From Anaerolineales bacterium (lineage in GTDB: Bacteria; Chloroflexota; Anaerolineae; Anaerolineales; UBA4823), in contig JAFGJM010000037.1 of the NCBI GenBank assembly GCA_016929095.1, positions 102,707-166,706 on the forward strand: a stretch of DNA of 64,000 bases, written 5' to 3'. Below, piece by piece: positions 16,914 through 26,218 of this stretch. The number at the start of each line of letters is the position of its first letter. Within the stretch, counting starts at the first letter, position 1. The position numbers and the translations under genes were made by a program. The notes beneath the pieces were generated by a model. It ran no database searches, was not told the origin of the DNA, and saw only the letters and a list, made by a program, of their open reading frames with translations.

Positions 16914-18383
16914 ATGGTTAAAAATATTACTGGGCATCAAAAATATCAACCGATTCTGAAATATCTGGCGGCAGTGTTGGTTAATTTGGTGATCACCGCA
17001 CCGTTATTCTGGATGAGGGAGCGGTTAAATATTTCCACCATTGCACTGGTATATTTATTACCGGTTTTGTTGAACACAACGATTTGGGGTTTGGGCCCGG
17101 GTTTATTGACCGGTCTCATGGCATTTTTCCTTTTCAATTTTTTGTTTATCAGCCCCTATTACAGTCTTCAAGTGCATAACGCGGAAGACATAAGCGTTTT
17201 GATCATTTTCTTTTTGGTGGCTTTTTTAATCAGCCAATTGGTGGGACGGGTGCAAGAACACCTGGCAGTGGCTACCAAACGTGAGTTACAAACCACCCGA
17301 TTATATGAGTTGAGCCTGGCGTTATCGCGTGCCAGTTCATTTCAAGAAATCGCCTCCGTTATCGCTAACCAAATCAGCGAAGCATATATGGTGGAATATG
17401 TGGAGGTGAATGCCACCTTACCGGGCGGAGAATTTTGCTATGCCAAAATCCCGTATGAAGGGGTGTTGCCCTCTGGTAAGCCTGTGATAGTGATTCCATT
17501 GCAAACTCCGCGCGCCTTTCTAGGGGAGGTGAATATCTGGCGAGAAGGGACAAATTTGGATGTATCCGAAGAGCGAATGCTGCGGACGTTTACATCTCAG
17601 GGGGCATTGGCGTTGGAAAGGATTGAGATGGCGCAAAGTGAAACACGCTCTCGGGTGTTGGAAGAAAGTGATCGGATGAAATCGGTGTTGTTATCCTCCG
17701 TTTCTCATGAATTACGAACACCACTTTCCACCATAAAGGCTGCGGTTACCAGCATTTTGAGTGGTGAAGTGGAATGGGGCAGTGAGGCAGCCCAGGATCT
17801 ATTGACGGCTGTGGACGAAGAGGCCGATCAATTGAACCGTTTGGTTGGTAATCTATTAGATATGTCTCGCATCGAAGCGGGGGCATTGAACCCCGAATTG
17901 AACTGGAACGAAGTATCCGAAATCGTGGATAGCGCCTGCCGACGTATGCACCGTGTTTTGGACGAATTTATCCTGGTCATAGATATACCGGATGATTTAC
18001 CGTTAATACCGGTGGATTTTATGCAAATCGAACGAGTTTTTACCAATCTATTTAGCAACAGTGTTAAATACGCACCCTCCGCCAGTGAAATTTGGGTAAA
18101 AGCCAGGGTACAGGATGACCAGACCTTATGGGTTCAGGTGGCTAATCAAGGTCCTCCCATCCCGGAACGTGATTTGGCGCGGATTTTCGATAAATTTTAT
18201 CGTATCAACAACGCAGCCCGTGTAACGGGAACAGGATTAGGCTTATCTATTTGTAAAGGTATCATCGAAACGCATGGTGGGAAGATTTGGGCTGAGAATC
18301 TGCCGGGTAGGCTGGCTTTTAATTTCACTTTACCATTAACGTGGAAAGGGAAACCCCTGGTTGAGGTAGAATCGGAAACATGA
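16914..18383 (+). CDS. KdpD-like sensor histidine kinase lacking the N-terminal KdpD domain
   Basis: About 489 residues: four membrane helices of the DUF4118 type (YLAAVLVNLVITAPLF to VFLVAFLISQLVGR region), a GAF-like domain (about 125-255), the HisKA motif SSVSHELRTPLSTIKAA and a HATPase with ANQGPPIPERDLARIFDKFY and GTGLGLSICKGI. This equals the C-terminal half of KdpD; the N-terminal KdpD sensor and universal-stress-protein domains are absent. The start at 16914 follows the OYE stop directly, while a longer frame from 16788 would overlap it by 125 nt. It overlaps its response regulator by 4 nt. No kdpFABC genes are in view. Confidence 0.9.
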   Translation: MVKNITGHQKYQPILKYLAAVLVNLVITAPLFWMRERLNISTIALVYLLPVLLNTTIWGLGPGLLTGLMAFFLFNFLFISPYYSLQVHNAEDISVLIIFFLVAFLISQLVGRVQEHLAVATKRELQTTRLYELSLALSRASSFQEIASVIANQISEAYMVEYVEVNATLPGGEFCYAKIPYEGVLPSGKPVIVIPLQTPRAFLGEVNIWREGTNLDVSEERMLRTFTSQGALALERIEMAQSETRSRVLEESDRMKSVLLSSVSHELRTPLSTIKAAVTSILSGEVEWGSEAAQDLLTAVDEEADQLNRLVGNLLDMSRIEAGALNPELNWNEVSEIVDSACRRMHRVLDEFILVIDIPDDLPLIPVDFMQIERVFTNLFSNSVKYAPSASEIWVKARVQDDQTLWVQVANQGPPIPERDLARIFDKFYRINNAARVTGTGLGLSICKGIIETHGGKIWAENLPGRLAFNFTLPLTWKGKPLVEVESET

Positions 18384-19078
18384 TGAATGCTCAACCGCAT
18401 ATTTTAGTCATCGACGATGAAAATCAAATATTACGGGCTTTACGTAATATCCTGGGAGCCAAGCATTTTCGTGTATCCACAGCTAACCGCGGAGAAGAAG
18501 GATTGGCTCTGGCCGCCGCTAATCCGCCCGATTTAATCATCCTCGATTTGGGATTGCCGGATATCGATGGTTTTACGGTTTGTTCCCGATTGCGTGAATG
18601 GACTCAAACGCCCATCATCGTACTTTCGGTGCGTGAAGGTGAGCGTGACAAAGTACGCGCCCTGGATCAAGGCGCTGACGATTATCTGGTAAAACCGTTT
18701 GGTATCGAAGAATTATTAGCGCGTATCCGTGTGGCGCTGCGACATTCCGCACAAGCCCAGGGCTCTCCTGAAACCGTGATCACAGCCGGGGATATCGAGA
18801 TCGACCTGACCAGCCACATAGTTACCCGAGGAGGAATTGAGGTAAAGTTGACAGCGACGGAGTTTAAATTGCTGGCTTTCCTGGCTCAAAATGCAGGCCG
18901 GGTACTTACCCACCAGAGTATCCTTAATCGGGTTTGGGGTATGGAATTTATCGATAACGTGGAGTATTTGCGTGTTTTTATGAGCCAATTACGTAAGAAA
19001 CTGGAAGCTGATCCTCGCCACCCCCAACATCTTATCGGAGAACCGGGAGTGGGTTATCGCTTTACGGTTGGGGAATGA
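18380..19078 (+). CDS. OmpR/KdpE-like response regulator
   Basis: 232 residues: receiver domain with ILVIDDENQI, the phosphorylation site DLIILDLGLPDIDG, IIVLSVRE and DDYLVKPFGIEELLARI, then an OmpR/PhoB winged helix ending in DPRHPQHLIGEPGVGYRF. The last segment and VRALDQGADDYLVKPF are closest to KdpE. It is coupled by a 4-nt overlap to the KdpD-like kinase. Expected targets are cation transport genes; the KimA-like permease at 20948 is the nearest candidate. That link is inference. Confidence 0.93.
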   Translation: MMNAQPHILVIDDENQILRALRNILGAKHFRVSTANRGEEGLALAAANPPDLIILDLGLPDIDGFTVCSRLREWTQTPIIVLSVREGERDKVRALDQGADDYLVKPFGIEELLARIRVALRHSAQAQGSPETVITAGDIEIDLTSHIVTRGGIEVKLTATEFKLLAFLAQNAGRVLTHQSILNRVWGMEFIDNVEYLRVFMSQLRKKLEADPRHPQHLIGEPGVGYRFTVGE

Positions 19079-19082
19079 TCTC

Positions 19083-19553
19083 ATGAATCCATTGACCTCG
19101 ACAAAGCATAGCCATAATATGGCGCGGAATCACTCACCGGGCAGAATAAAGATGCATCCCCATCGAAAATTATTACTATGGATAGTCACTGGGCTGTTTA
19201 TCGTAACGATCGCGGTTATTATCATTTTTGCAGACCAGGGGATGGTGCCTGGGGTCATAGGTATGATGTATAACTATGCCTGGGGGGATAAACTTGGTCA
19301 TTTTATCCTTATGGGGCTTCTGACATTTTTGGTCAATCTCAGCTTATCCGCTCGTAGAGTGAAAATATTTTCCCGACCGGTTTTATTGGGCAGCATATTG
19401 GTTACAATCGCAGTGGTTGCGGAAGAAACCAGCCAGCTTTTCTTAGATTCGCGCAGTTTTTCTTGGCTGGATCTGGGGAGTGATTTAATAGGCATTCTCT
19501 GCGCCAGTTGGCTGATATCAAAGATCTGTCATCTTGAATTCAAAGAAATATAA
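19083..19553 (+). CDS. VanZ family membrane protein
   Basis: About 156 residues with the VanZ-like pattern: DKLGHFILMGLLTFL in the first helix pair, EETSQLF, and the closing DLGSDLIGILCASWL. Several hydrophobic segments are present. VanZ-like proteins are linked to teicoplanin resistance in enterococci but most members have no defined role. ATG 19083 lies 4 nt after the response regulator stop; an in-frame upstream ATG at 19068 overlaps that gene. The 286 nt after it show no gene. Confidence 0.82.
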   Translation: MNPLTSTKHSHNMARNHSPGRIKMHPHRKLLLWIVTGLFIVTIAVIIIFADQGMVPGVIGMMYNYAWGDKLGHFILMGLLTFLVNLSLSARRVKIFSRPVLLGSILVTIAVVAEETSQLFLDSRSFSWLDLGSDLIGILCASWLISKICHLEFKEI

Positions 19554-19839
19554 TCAACGTATCATTGACACCGGCTACTTCCCCGCAAATTTTGGCAGAA
19601 AAATCGGTTTAGGGTTTTGAGAGAGTAGTGATTTCGGGTTATTTTCCTGGCTTTTTAATTTCCTGCCCCCACTAAATCATCATATTCGCAATAGAAAGTC
19701 ATTATTAAAGACGGAATTCATGAACCAGTCTTTATTTTTTCTTTATATTTTTTGTGAGATTTTTTGTGTGTTCCTTATATTATTTTGATACATTGGGGCC
19801 ATTCTGGAAGTCGATAATGAGTTTCAGCCAGGAATAAAC

Positions 19840-20937
19840 ATGATGTATGAACATACTTTGCCAATACAACTGCTGGGTCAAAATACGATAGCCGTCCCTA
19901 TTTCAAAGCAATCCTCCGGATTGATCACCAAGGAATATGAATACTGGCACACTTTGCTTTCTATCCAGCCCGTTTTACAAAAACAAATTGTAAATCAACA
20001 GGGTTATAAGCTGGCAGATGCGCTTTTCAACGGATTAGGAGAGGTGAGTATCACAATTCCGGACATGCTGCTTATTCCTATCAATGGTGATGACCAACAA
20101 GAAGCGAAAACCTTTTCATTGGTTGAAGCCAGTCAGAGGCTTTCGATAAAGAAACGGCGCGGGTGGTTTATTCATGAGACACTCTTAGAAGCTACTCGAA
20201 AACAACTCAGCCACTTGGAGGCTTCCTCAAACATGGTGAAGGCGACTTTTGGAGGGCTATTGCGCTTTACCACAGCCCGTTCACTGATTCATGATTGCTT
20301 ACCGGCTGGCAAAGAAATGACTTATGCCAATCTTCCCGGTGAAGACGTTCCGAGTGTGCCTCAGGATGGTGATATGGATAAGAACAGATCTTCCGCACCT
20401 GAGATAGCATATGCGAATCGGTTCTATTTACCACAATGGATTGCCTTTGGAGAAAATGGGCAATTAATGACAGGAATGATCGGCGAGGCAGAAGCTTGTA
20501 TCGTTTCGATGCAACAGTATTTAGAAACATTAAATGGAGCTGTCACCTTAGCCCCGTATATGGTTGTGGACCCTGTCTATCAGCAAAAATATTTCGGTAT
20601 ATTAGGGCAATTTGTGAACCAAAGCCGTGCTTTTTGTCGTTATCGAACGCAGGAAATTATCACCACTATCCGCCGTCGTTCGACCTTCCATAACCTCAAT
20701 CGTGGATTGCGTGTGACCATGCCATATTTCGACGATCAAGACTTGCTGCTTCGTAAACTTGAATTTGAAATAATCCCACCCGGCAGGGTAATGTTCCTCC
20801 CCGCGTTTGTTGTCCTGGCTGTTCAAGCGCAAATAAATTTGGCGCGGCATAATACCGGGCTAAATTCATCCACTCGAAAACATTTATTATCTCAACTCAT
20901 GTTTCTTGAGAAGACGTTTGATCGCGAAATTAACTAA
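19840..20937 (+). CDS. Unknown cytoplasmic protein coupled to the KimA-like permease
   Basis: 365 residues without signal peptide or membrane helix. I recognise no family. Visible pieces are a hydrophobic N-terminal strand set (LPIQLLGQNTIAVPIS), a basic patch SIKKRRGWF, an acidic/Pro linker near residue 165-190 (GEDVPSVPQDGDMDKN) and an alpha-helical C-terminal third with the basic segment YRTQEIITTIRRRSTFHNLN. It ends 10 nt before the permease start on the same strand, so the two are almost certainly co-translated. It could be a regulatory partner of the transporter; that is only a guess from position. A start one codon later is possible. Confidence 0.75.
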   Translation: MMYEHTLPIQLLGQNTIAVPISKQSSGLITKEYEYWHTLLSIQPVLQKQIVNQQGYKLADALFNGLGEVSITIPDMLLIPINGDDQQEAKTFSLVEASQRLSIKKRRGWFIHETLLEATRKQLSHLEASSNMVKATFGGLLRFTTARSLIHDCLPAGKEMTYANLPGEDVPSVPQDGDMDKNRSSAPEIAYANRFYLPQWIAFGENGQLMTGMIGEAEACIVSMQQYLETLNGAVTLAPYMVVDPVYQQKYFGILGQFVNQSRAFCRYRTQEIITTIRRRSTFHNLNRGLRVTMPYFDDQDLLLRKLEFEIIPPGRVMFLPAFVVLAVQAQINLARHNTGLNSSTRKHLLSQLMFLEKTFDREIN

Positions 20938-20947
20938 GGAAAGACCT

Positions 20948-22735
20948 ATGTTGTTTGCAATTGCTTTATTAATCGTTGTTTTTTATCTGGTACAAAAAGC
21001 CGCGCCCCATGAGCGCCCAGAAGACGCCCATATTCATGGGCCAGGTCAGATAGGCGTCATTGCCGCTCTGGCACTTTTTGGCGTCGATTACTTTACCTCA
21101 TTTTATTATGCATCCGGTGAATTACTTAGCGCACTTCACCCCTATGGATTACAAGATTGGGGATACACCGCTGTTGCTATCATCGCGGCATGTAACATAA
21201 TATTTGGGGCGCTTTACATGTATTCACTCGGTGTTTTCAATGAGGGTGGAGGCTCGTATACGGCCGCAATGCGATACTTATCGCCGGGAATCAGTTTGAT
21301 CGTGGCGGTGGTACTGCTGCAAGATTATATTTTTACGATTGTTGTTTCCACTCTATCCGGTGTTGATCAACTCTTATCCGTGTTAAATATGTATGATATT
21401 CATTGGGTATGGCATTTCCTGTTAGGAGTATCTTTATCGACGATCACCTGGTATTTAACAATCCGTGGCCGCGGCGAATCGTCGAGGATTGTTTTTACCT
21501 TGCTCGGTGTGATGATCATTATGTCCATCGTGATGGCGATTGGACTGATTATGGCAGCAAAAAAGGGAGTTCCGCCTGCAGAGGCTGAAATCGTGACCAA
21601 AACAGCTTCTTTCGGGCAGGCGCTTTATCATCTCTTAACTGCTTCTATGAAAGGTCTGGTTGCACTTAGCGGTCTGGAAGCGATGTCTAATGGCATCCAA
21701 TTTGTAAAGGATGAAGATTTTGCTTTGGTGCGTTGGGGTAAGAAGCGATTACCTAAATTTAAGAAATTTTGGGATTTCTACAGCGGTAAATCAGGGATTG
21801 GGCGTTTGGTGCAAACCTCGTTTTTATTTTATGGCGGGATGACCACATTTTTCCTTGTCTCATTTGCCATCCGATTCAATGTTTTTGATGGGACCTTCGG
21901 GCGTACTCTGGTCGGTAACCTGGCTTACATTGGATTTGGGCAATTCCCCGGCGGCATCCTTCTTTTTTGGGTATATCAAATTCTGGCAGTCGCTTTATTG
22001 ACCGCAGCATCGATGACCGCCTTCCAGGATTTACAAGCCACAGGTTGGCGCGATGTGGCGATTGGTGAAATACCCGAGTTTATTGTCTATCGTAATCCTC
22101 AAGGTACCTTTACTCGTTCTGTCACAGCCGCGTTGGTGATTGTGATCATTATAGAATTCCTCATTCGCGGGAAGACATCTTTAGGCGTTCCCTATTATGG
22201 CATTGGCGTGTATATGCCAATAATGATGATGGGGCTGGCTGTACGTCAGCATATCCTGAAAAGTTTTGAGGGCAAGAAGCGTAAATGGGGTGGTTTGGCA
22301 GCCGGATTTACGGCGGTATTGGCTGCAATTGTCTTTGTGGGTCAAATTGTCGGAAAATGGGAAGAAGGCGGATGGATTGTGTTGATTTCATTCAGCTTGC
22401 TGATATTCATTGCCAATTTATTATTGGTTTCTCCCGGCGGTTATCGCTCCCCCGAGCAGATTCATCGCATTGTGCGCACTAAAGCTCAGGTAAATGGCGC
22501 CATGGGCTCGATCGTGGAATGGCAATCGTTAAAGATGCAGGAATACCGTTACCACGTGTTAATGCTGATTACTCACTTCTTTGAGATATTTGGAATACGC
22601 CGCCCCACATATGTAGAAGCACCCCCACCAGCCGGTGAATACGATGAAGCGATCCATATCGATCATCCGGAGGCGCCATCGATTTTGGCATGTTATATTA
22701 AACCTCAACCTCATCCAGCGCATTCACAGGATTAA
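20948..22735 (+). CDS. APC-superfamily permease, KimA-like (probable K+ uptake)
   Basis: About 595 residues with twelve or so membrane helices and a C-terminal cytoplasmic tail. The N-terminal GVDYFTSFYYASGELLSAL and the following NEGGGSYTAAMRYLSPG correspond to the first-helix substrate region and the conserved glycine-rich stretch of APC permeases; length and tail resemble KimA (YdaO). KimA of Bacillus is a high-affinity K+/H+ symporter shut off by c-di-AMP. ATG 20948 has AAGGAAAG upstream. The context (KdpDE-like regulators upstream, two cation/proton antiporters downstream) favours K+ over amino acids, but amino acid transport cannot be excluded. Confidence 0.78.
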   Translation: MLFAIALLIVVFYLVQKAAPHERPEDAHIHGPGQIGVIAALALFGVDYFTSFYYASGELLSALHPYGLQDWGYTAVAIIAACNIIFGALYMYSLGVFNEGGGSYTAAMRYLSPGISLIVAVVLLQDYIFTIVVSTLSGVDQLLSVLNMYDIHWVWHFLLGVSLSTITWYLTIRGRGESSRIVFTLLGVMIIMSIVMAIGLIMAAKKGVPPAEAEIVTKTASFGQALYHLLTASMKGLVALSGLEAMSNGIQFVKDEDFALVRWGKKRLPKFKKFWDFYSGKSGIGRLVQTSFLFYGGMTTFFLVSFAIRFNVFDGTFGRTLVGNLAYIGFGQFPGGILLFWVYQILAVALLTAASMTAFQDLQATGWRDVAIGEIPEFIVYRNPQGTFTRSVTAALVIVIIIEFLIRGKTSLGVPYYGIGVYMPIMMMGLAVRQHILKSFEGKKRKWGGLAAGFTAVLAAIVFVGQIVGKWEEGGWIVLISFSLLIFIANLLLVSPGGYRSPEQIHRIVRTKAQVNGAMGSIVEWQSLKMQEYRYHVLMLITHFFEIFGIRRPTYVEAPPPAGEYDEAIHIDHPEAPSILACYIKPQPHPAHSQD

Positions 22736-22783
22736 TCGACAGAATATTTTCAGGGGATATATTGATTGGTTTTGTAAACTAAG

Positions 22784-22819
22784 AAAATGACCAGTGTTTA
22801 TAAACATACTGGTCATTTT
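22784..22819. terminator. Bidirectional terminator between convergent genes
   Basis: AAAATGACCAGT and ACTGGTCATTTT form a perfect 12-bp stem around the inner palindrome GTTTATAAAC. T runs lie on the + side and A runs on the other side, so it can end both the permease transcript and the antiporter transcript. Confidence 0.8.
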
Positions 22820-22826
22820 TTTCTTG

Positions 22827-24854
22827 TTATATAACTTCAAAGCGTTCTACTTCAAATGTGAATATCGTCGCCCCACCTACCGTAACAGGGATGGATGGTG
22901 ATAACATGCCCATCTCCGGAAGAGGTGTGTTGAGATAAACCACACGTCTGCGACAGGATTTATTCAATGTTTTAGCCATTATTTCTTCCTGACCGTGCAT
23001 GAGGCCGATTAATAATGTCATATTACTGCCACTCATAAAACCACCCTTGCTGGATAAACATGTTACCGACATGCCTAATTTTGTGAGTGAATTGATCGAG
23101 TTTTCGACGTCTTGTTCCTGAATGACAGCCAATACCAGACGGTTGATAGGGGCTTTCAGAGCACCCACCTGGCCAAAAAGATCTGGCCAACTGGTATTCG
23201 GATAGTCCAGCGCCGCATCGATCTCTTTGGTCAGATATTCAAATGAGTTATCTGAGATGACGCCATCCTGTAATAAATCGGTCAGCGCGGTGCGTTGGGC
23301 GCGCAGGAATTCACTTCTGGCAACTTCAAGATCAATGGCTTCCAACTCAGGGGCGCTGATCATCACATCGCGAACCGCTTTGGTTAAACTTTCATTATGC
23401 GCATTTAATAATGGGGAAAGAATGTTCCAGGTATGTTGAGATATCCGACCTTGCCGATAGCTTTTTTCGAGATGGTTGTACGCAGTCCGGCCGACTACAG
23501 AGCGGGCATTACGCCGTTCGTATTCATCCTGGATGTCACTCCGTTCTACGATGCCTAATTTTTTGATCAGGGGTTTAATTGAAAAACCTTGCACTAATAA
23601 CGTGAAAAGCACCACGCCAAGCGCCATGACCTGTACTTGTTGTGAAGATTTACCAAGACCTGCAGGTAAACTCAAGGCGAGGGCAAGACAAATAGCGCCT
23701 CTTAGCCCTCCCCAAAAAATGACATGTTTCCACTTCCTTGGAATATTGGGCGTAAATGCGCCAACCAGATACACAATTGCAGCGCGGCTTATCAATGTGG
23801 CAGTAATCGCCCATAAAATCAAAAGCCAATTTTCAAATAAAAGTTCCAGGTGAATTTGTAAACCAATGAGTAAAAAGATGAACGAGTTAGCCAGGAAAGC
23901 GGCCACTTCCCAGAAGTTATTCACTACGATGCGCGTGGTGGGCGACATTCCCTTTGGCCCGATATTGCCGTTAACTAATCCGGCTGCCACAACAGCCAAA
24001 ACGCCGCTTACCCCTAATATATCGGCGATTAAATATGAGCTGTATGCCAATATCCCGGTGAGGGTGGTTTCAATCAGATAATCGTCGATGCGATTGATCA
24101 CCTGGGAAGCGAGCATGCCGAGCAATGCGCCAACGATAAGCCCGCCGCCGGTTACAACAATAAATTCCAACAAGGTGGGTGCTAATCGAAACTCGCTCAT
24201 GCCGGCAATGGCCAGCAAACTCACCAGTTCGAAAATTACAATAGCGGTGCCGTCATTAAACAAGCTTTCAGCCTCAATGATCACCGACAATCTTTTTGGG
24301 GCGCCAATGGATCGAAACAATGCCACCACAGAAACCGGGTCGGTGGCGGAAACCAGCGCTCCAAAAACCAATGCCACCGGTAGAGCTAACCCGGTTCCCC
24401 AAAAGATAATCACCCCGGTCAATGCTGTGGTGAAAATTACCCCTGGAATCGACAGGCTGATAATGAATGGCAAATTGCGTCGTAAATCATTTAAATTCAA
24501 TTGAAACGCCGCTTCGAACACCAGGGGGGGTACCAAAAATGCCAGGATCAGATTTGGCGGAACATTGATTTCAATGGTCACGCTCAACGATAGCAGTAAT
24601 CCTATCAATACCAACCCAATGGTGTAGGGCATACGAAGACGATTGGCAATGATGCCCATCAGGATTGCCAGGAAAAGCAAGCCGATGATAATCTCTTCGA
24701 AATAGAGTATTTGATCGTTGCTGGTTAACCCTATGGGAGAGCCGGTTGAGAATGATGGTTGACACCCAACCAGAAACAGCGGGATAAAAAGTAGAAGCAG
24801 GAACAGAAATCGCTGCCAGGGTATTCTTCGAGAATCTCTTCTTATAATCTCCAT
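22827..24854 (-). CDS. CPA1 Na+/H+ antiporter with C-terminal c-di-AMP receptor-like domain
   Basis: 675 residues. A membrane domain (about 50-420) carries the CPA1 signatures SATDPVSVVALF and EAESLFNDGTAIVIFE, the latter holding the transport Asp. A helical cytoplasmic region (about 430-565) follows. The last 108 residues match the DarA/PstA family (CdAMP_rec): LVLAVIQEQD, the glycine loop SSKGGFMSGSN, and VTVGGATIFTFEVERFE; compare AIVQDQD, TTGGFLRAGN and VEVGGATVFV of known receptors. This suggests direct control of Na+ or K+/H+ exchange by c-di-AMP. The N-terminus has a hydrophobic stretch ending LVGC, like a lipobox. It is divergent from the CPA2 antiporter. Confidence 0.88.
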   Translation of the reverse strand: MEIIRRDSRRIPWQRFLFLLLLFIPLFLVGCQPSFSTGSPIGLTSNDQILYFEEIIIGLLFLAILMGIIANRLRMPYTIGLVLIGLLLSLSVTIEINVPPNLILAFLVPPLVFEAAFQLNLNDLRRNLPFIISLSIPGVIFTTALTGVIIFWGTGLALPVALVFGALVSATDPVSVVALFRSIGAPKRLSVIIEAESLFNDGTAIVIFELVSLLAIAGMSEFRLAPTLLEFIVVTGGGLIVGALLGMLASQVINRIDDYLIETTLTGILAYSSYLIADILGVSGVLAVVAAGLVNGNIGPKGMSPTTRIVVNNFWEVAAFLANSFIFLLIGLQIHLELLFENWLLILWAITATLISRAAIVYLVGAFTPNIPRKWKHVIFWGGLRGAICLALALSLPAGLGKSSQQVQVMALGVVLFTLLVQGFSIKPLIKKLGIVERSDIQDEYERRNARSVVGRTAYNHLEKSYRQGRISQHTWNILSPLLNAHNESLTKAVRDVMISAPELEAIDLEVARSEFLRAQRTALTDLLQDGVISDNSFEYLTKEIDAALDYPNTSWPDLFGQVGALKAPINRLVLAVIQEQDVENSINSLTKLGMSVTCLSSKGGFMSGSNMTLLIGLMHGQEEIMAKTLNKSCRRRVVYLNTPLPEMGMLSPSIPVTVGGATIFTFEVERFEVI

Positions 24855-24952
24855 TATTATTATTGTACTTCCAGATGGATAAAAATACGATACAATCTAT
24901 ACATTACCAGTATAAATAATTATTCATCTTGTTTCAAGGGAATGAGTAAAAA

Positions 24953-26218
24953 GTGTCTTCGTTTATGCAACTCATTTTAGCGATGGCGATTATCATCGTT
25001 GCAGCCAAGATCAGCGGTTATATCAGCTATCGCTTGGGCCAACCCTCGGTTTTGGGTGAAATCCTGGTTGGGATCATTATCGGCCCCTCGGTTTTGAATT
25101 TATTCCAATACTCCTATTTCTCGGATAAACATCTATTAGCCACGATTTCGGAATTTGCAGAACTTGGCGTTTTGGTTTTAATGTTCATGGCGGGTTTGGA
25201 TTTGCATATCAACGATTTATTGCACTCCAGCAAAACCGCGGTTCTGGCAGGCGTTTTTGGCATGCTTCTCCCGTTGTTGATGGGTATGGGTACGGGTTTA
25301 TTGTACGATATGTCTTTATCTTCTGCGCTTTTCCTGGGGTTGATCCTTTCAGCCACCAGTGTCAGTATCTCTGCCCAAACCTTGCTTGAGTTGAAAGCCA
25401 TCCGCAGTCGTGTGGGTATCAGCATGCTGGGCGCTGCGGTCGTGGATGATGTATTGGTGGTGCTTGGTCTGTCTGCATTTATTGCACTGTTGGCTTCTGA
25501 AGGCGGCGGGGGGCTGAGTCAGATATTGCTTATTCTTCTGGCGATGGTCATATTTATCATGATCACCTCGGTGATTGGATACTGGTTTCTGCCAAAATTA
25601 GCCAGGATCATCGATAAAATGCCCATCAGCCAGGGGTTGATCGCGTTTGCATTTGTGACCATATTGTTGTATAGCTGGATGGCTGAGCAAATCGGATCGA
25701 TGGCAGCCATTACCGGGGCGTTTCTGGCAGGCTTGTGGTTATCACGCAGCCAGTACCGGGAGCGTATCGCCACCAGTATCTCTGTCATGGCGTATGCTGT
25801 ATTTGTCCCGATTTTCTTTATTAATATTGGTCTTTCCGCCGATTTGCAAAATGTAACGGGGGGGTTTATCTGGATGCTTTTGGTGATGACAATTATTGCG
25901 ATTATTGGTAAGATACTTGGTTCCGGGTTAGGCGCAAAACTCAGCGGTTTTACTAATCGGGAATCACTTCAATTGGGGGTGGGGATGATGTCGCGCGGCG
26001 AAGTAGGTTTGATCGTCGCTTCTGTGGGTACCCAGAACGGCTACATCGGCCAGAATTTTTTTTCAGCGGCGGTGGGTGTGGTTATCATAACTACCTTGCT
26101 TACTCCGCCTGCTCTTCGATATCTGTTTTCTAAGCCAGCGCAAGATGTGAAAGAAAAAACACAGACTGAGGATAAAAAACCATCAGCAACGAAATCAGTC
26201 AAAGGAGAAGCAGAATGA
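24953..26218 (+). CDS. CPA2-family cation/proton antiporter
   Basis: 421 residues with about twelve membrane helices. It has the CPA2 traits LGQPSVLGEILVGIIIGPSV, SATSVSISAQTLLEL and the paired aspartates in GAAVVDDVLVVL; Asp pairs mark electrogenic exchangers of the NapA/NhaA group. No RCK/TrkA domain follows; the C-terminus is a short charged tail (DVKEKTQTEDKKPS). GTG at 24953 is the apparent start with AAGGG about a dozen nt upstream. Its stop overlaps the start of the PII-like gene by 4 nt, so that protein is its likely partner. Confidence 0.9.
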   Translation: MSSFMQLILAMAIIIVAAKISGYISYRLGQPSVLGEILVGIIIGPSVLNLFQYSYFSDKHLLATISEFAELGVLVLMFMAGLDLHINDLLHSSKTAVLAGVFGMLLPLLMGMGTGLLYDMSLSSALFLGLILSATSVSISAQTLLELKAIRSRVGISMLGAAVVDDVLVVLGLSAFIALLASEGGGGLSQILLILLAMVIFIMITSVIGYWFLPKLARIIDKMPISQGLIAFAFVTILLYSWMAEQIGSMAAITGAFLAGLWLSRSQYRERIATSISVMAYAVFVPIFFINIGLSADLQNVTGGFIWMLLVMTIIAIIGKILGSGLGAKLSGFTNRESLQLGVGMMSRGEVGLIVASVGTQNGYIGQNFFSAAVGVVIITTLLTPPALRYLFSKPAQDVKEKTQTEDKKPSATKSVKGEAE

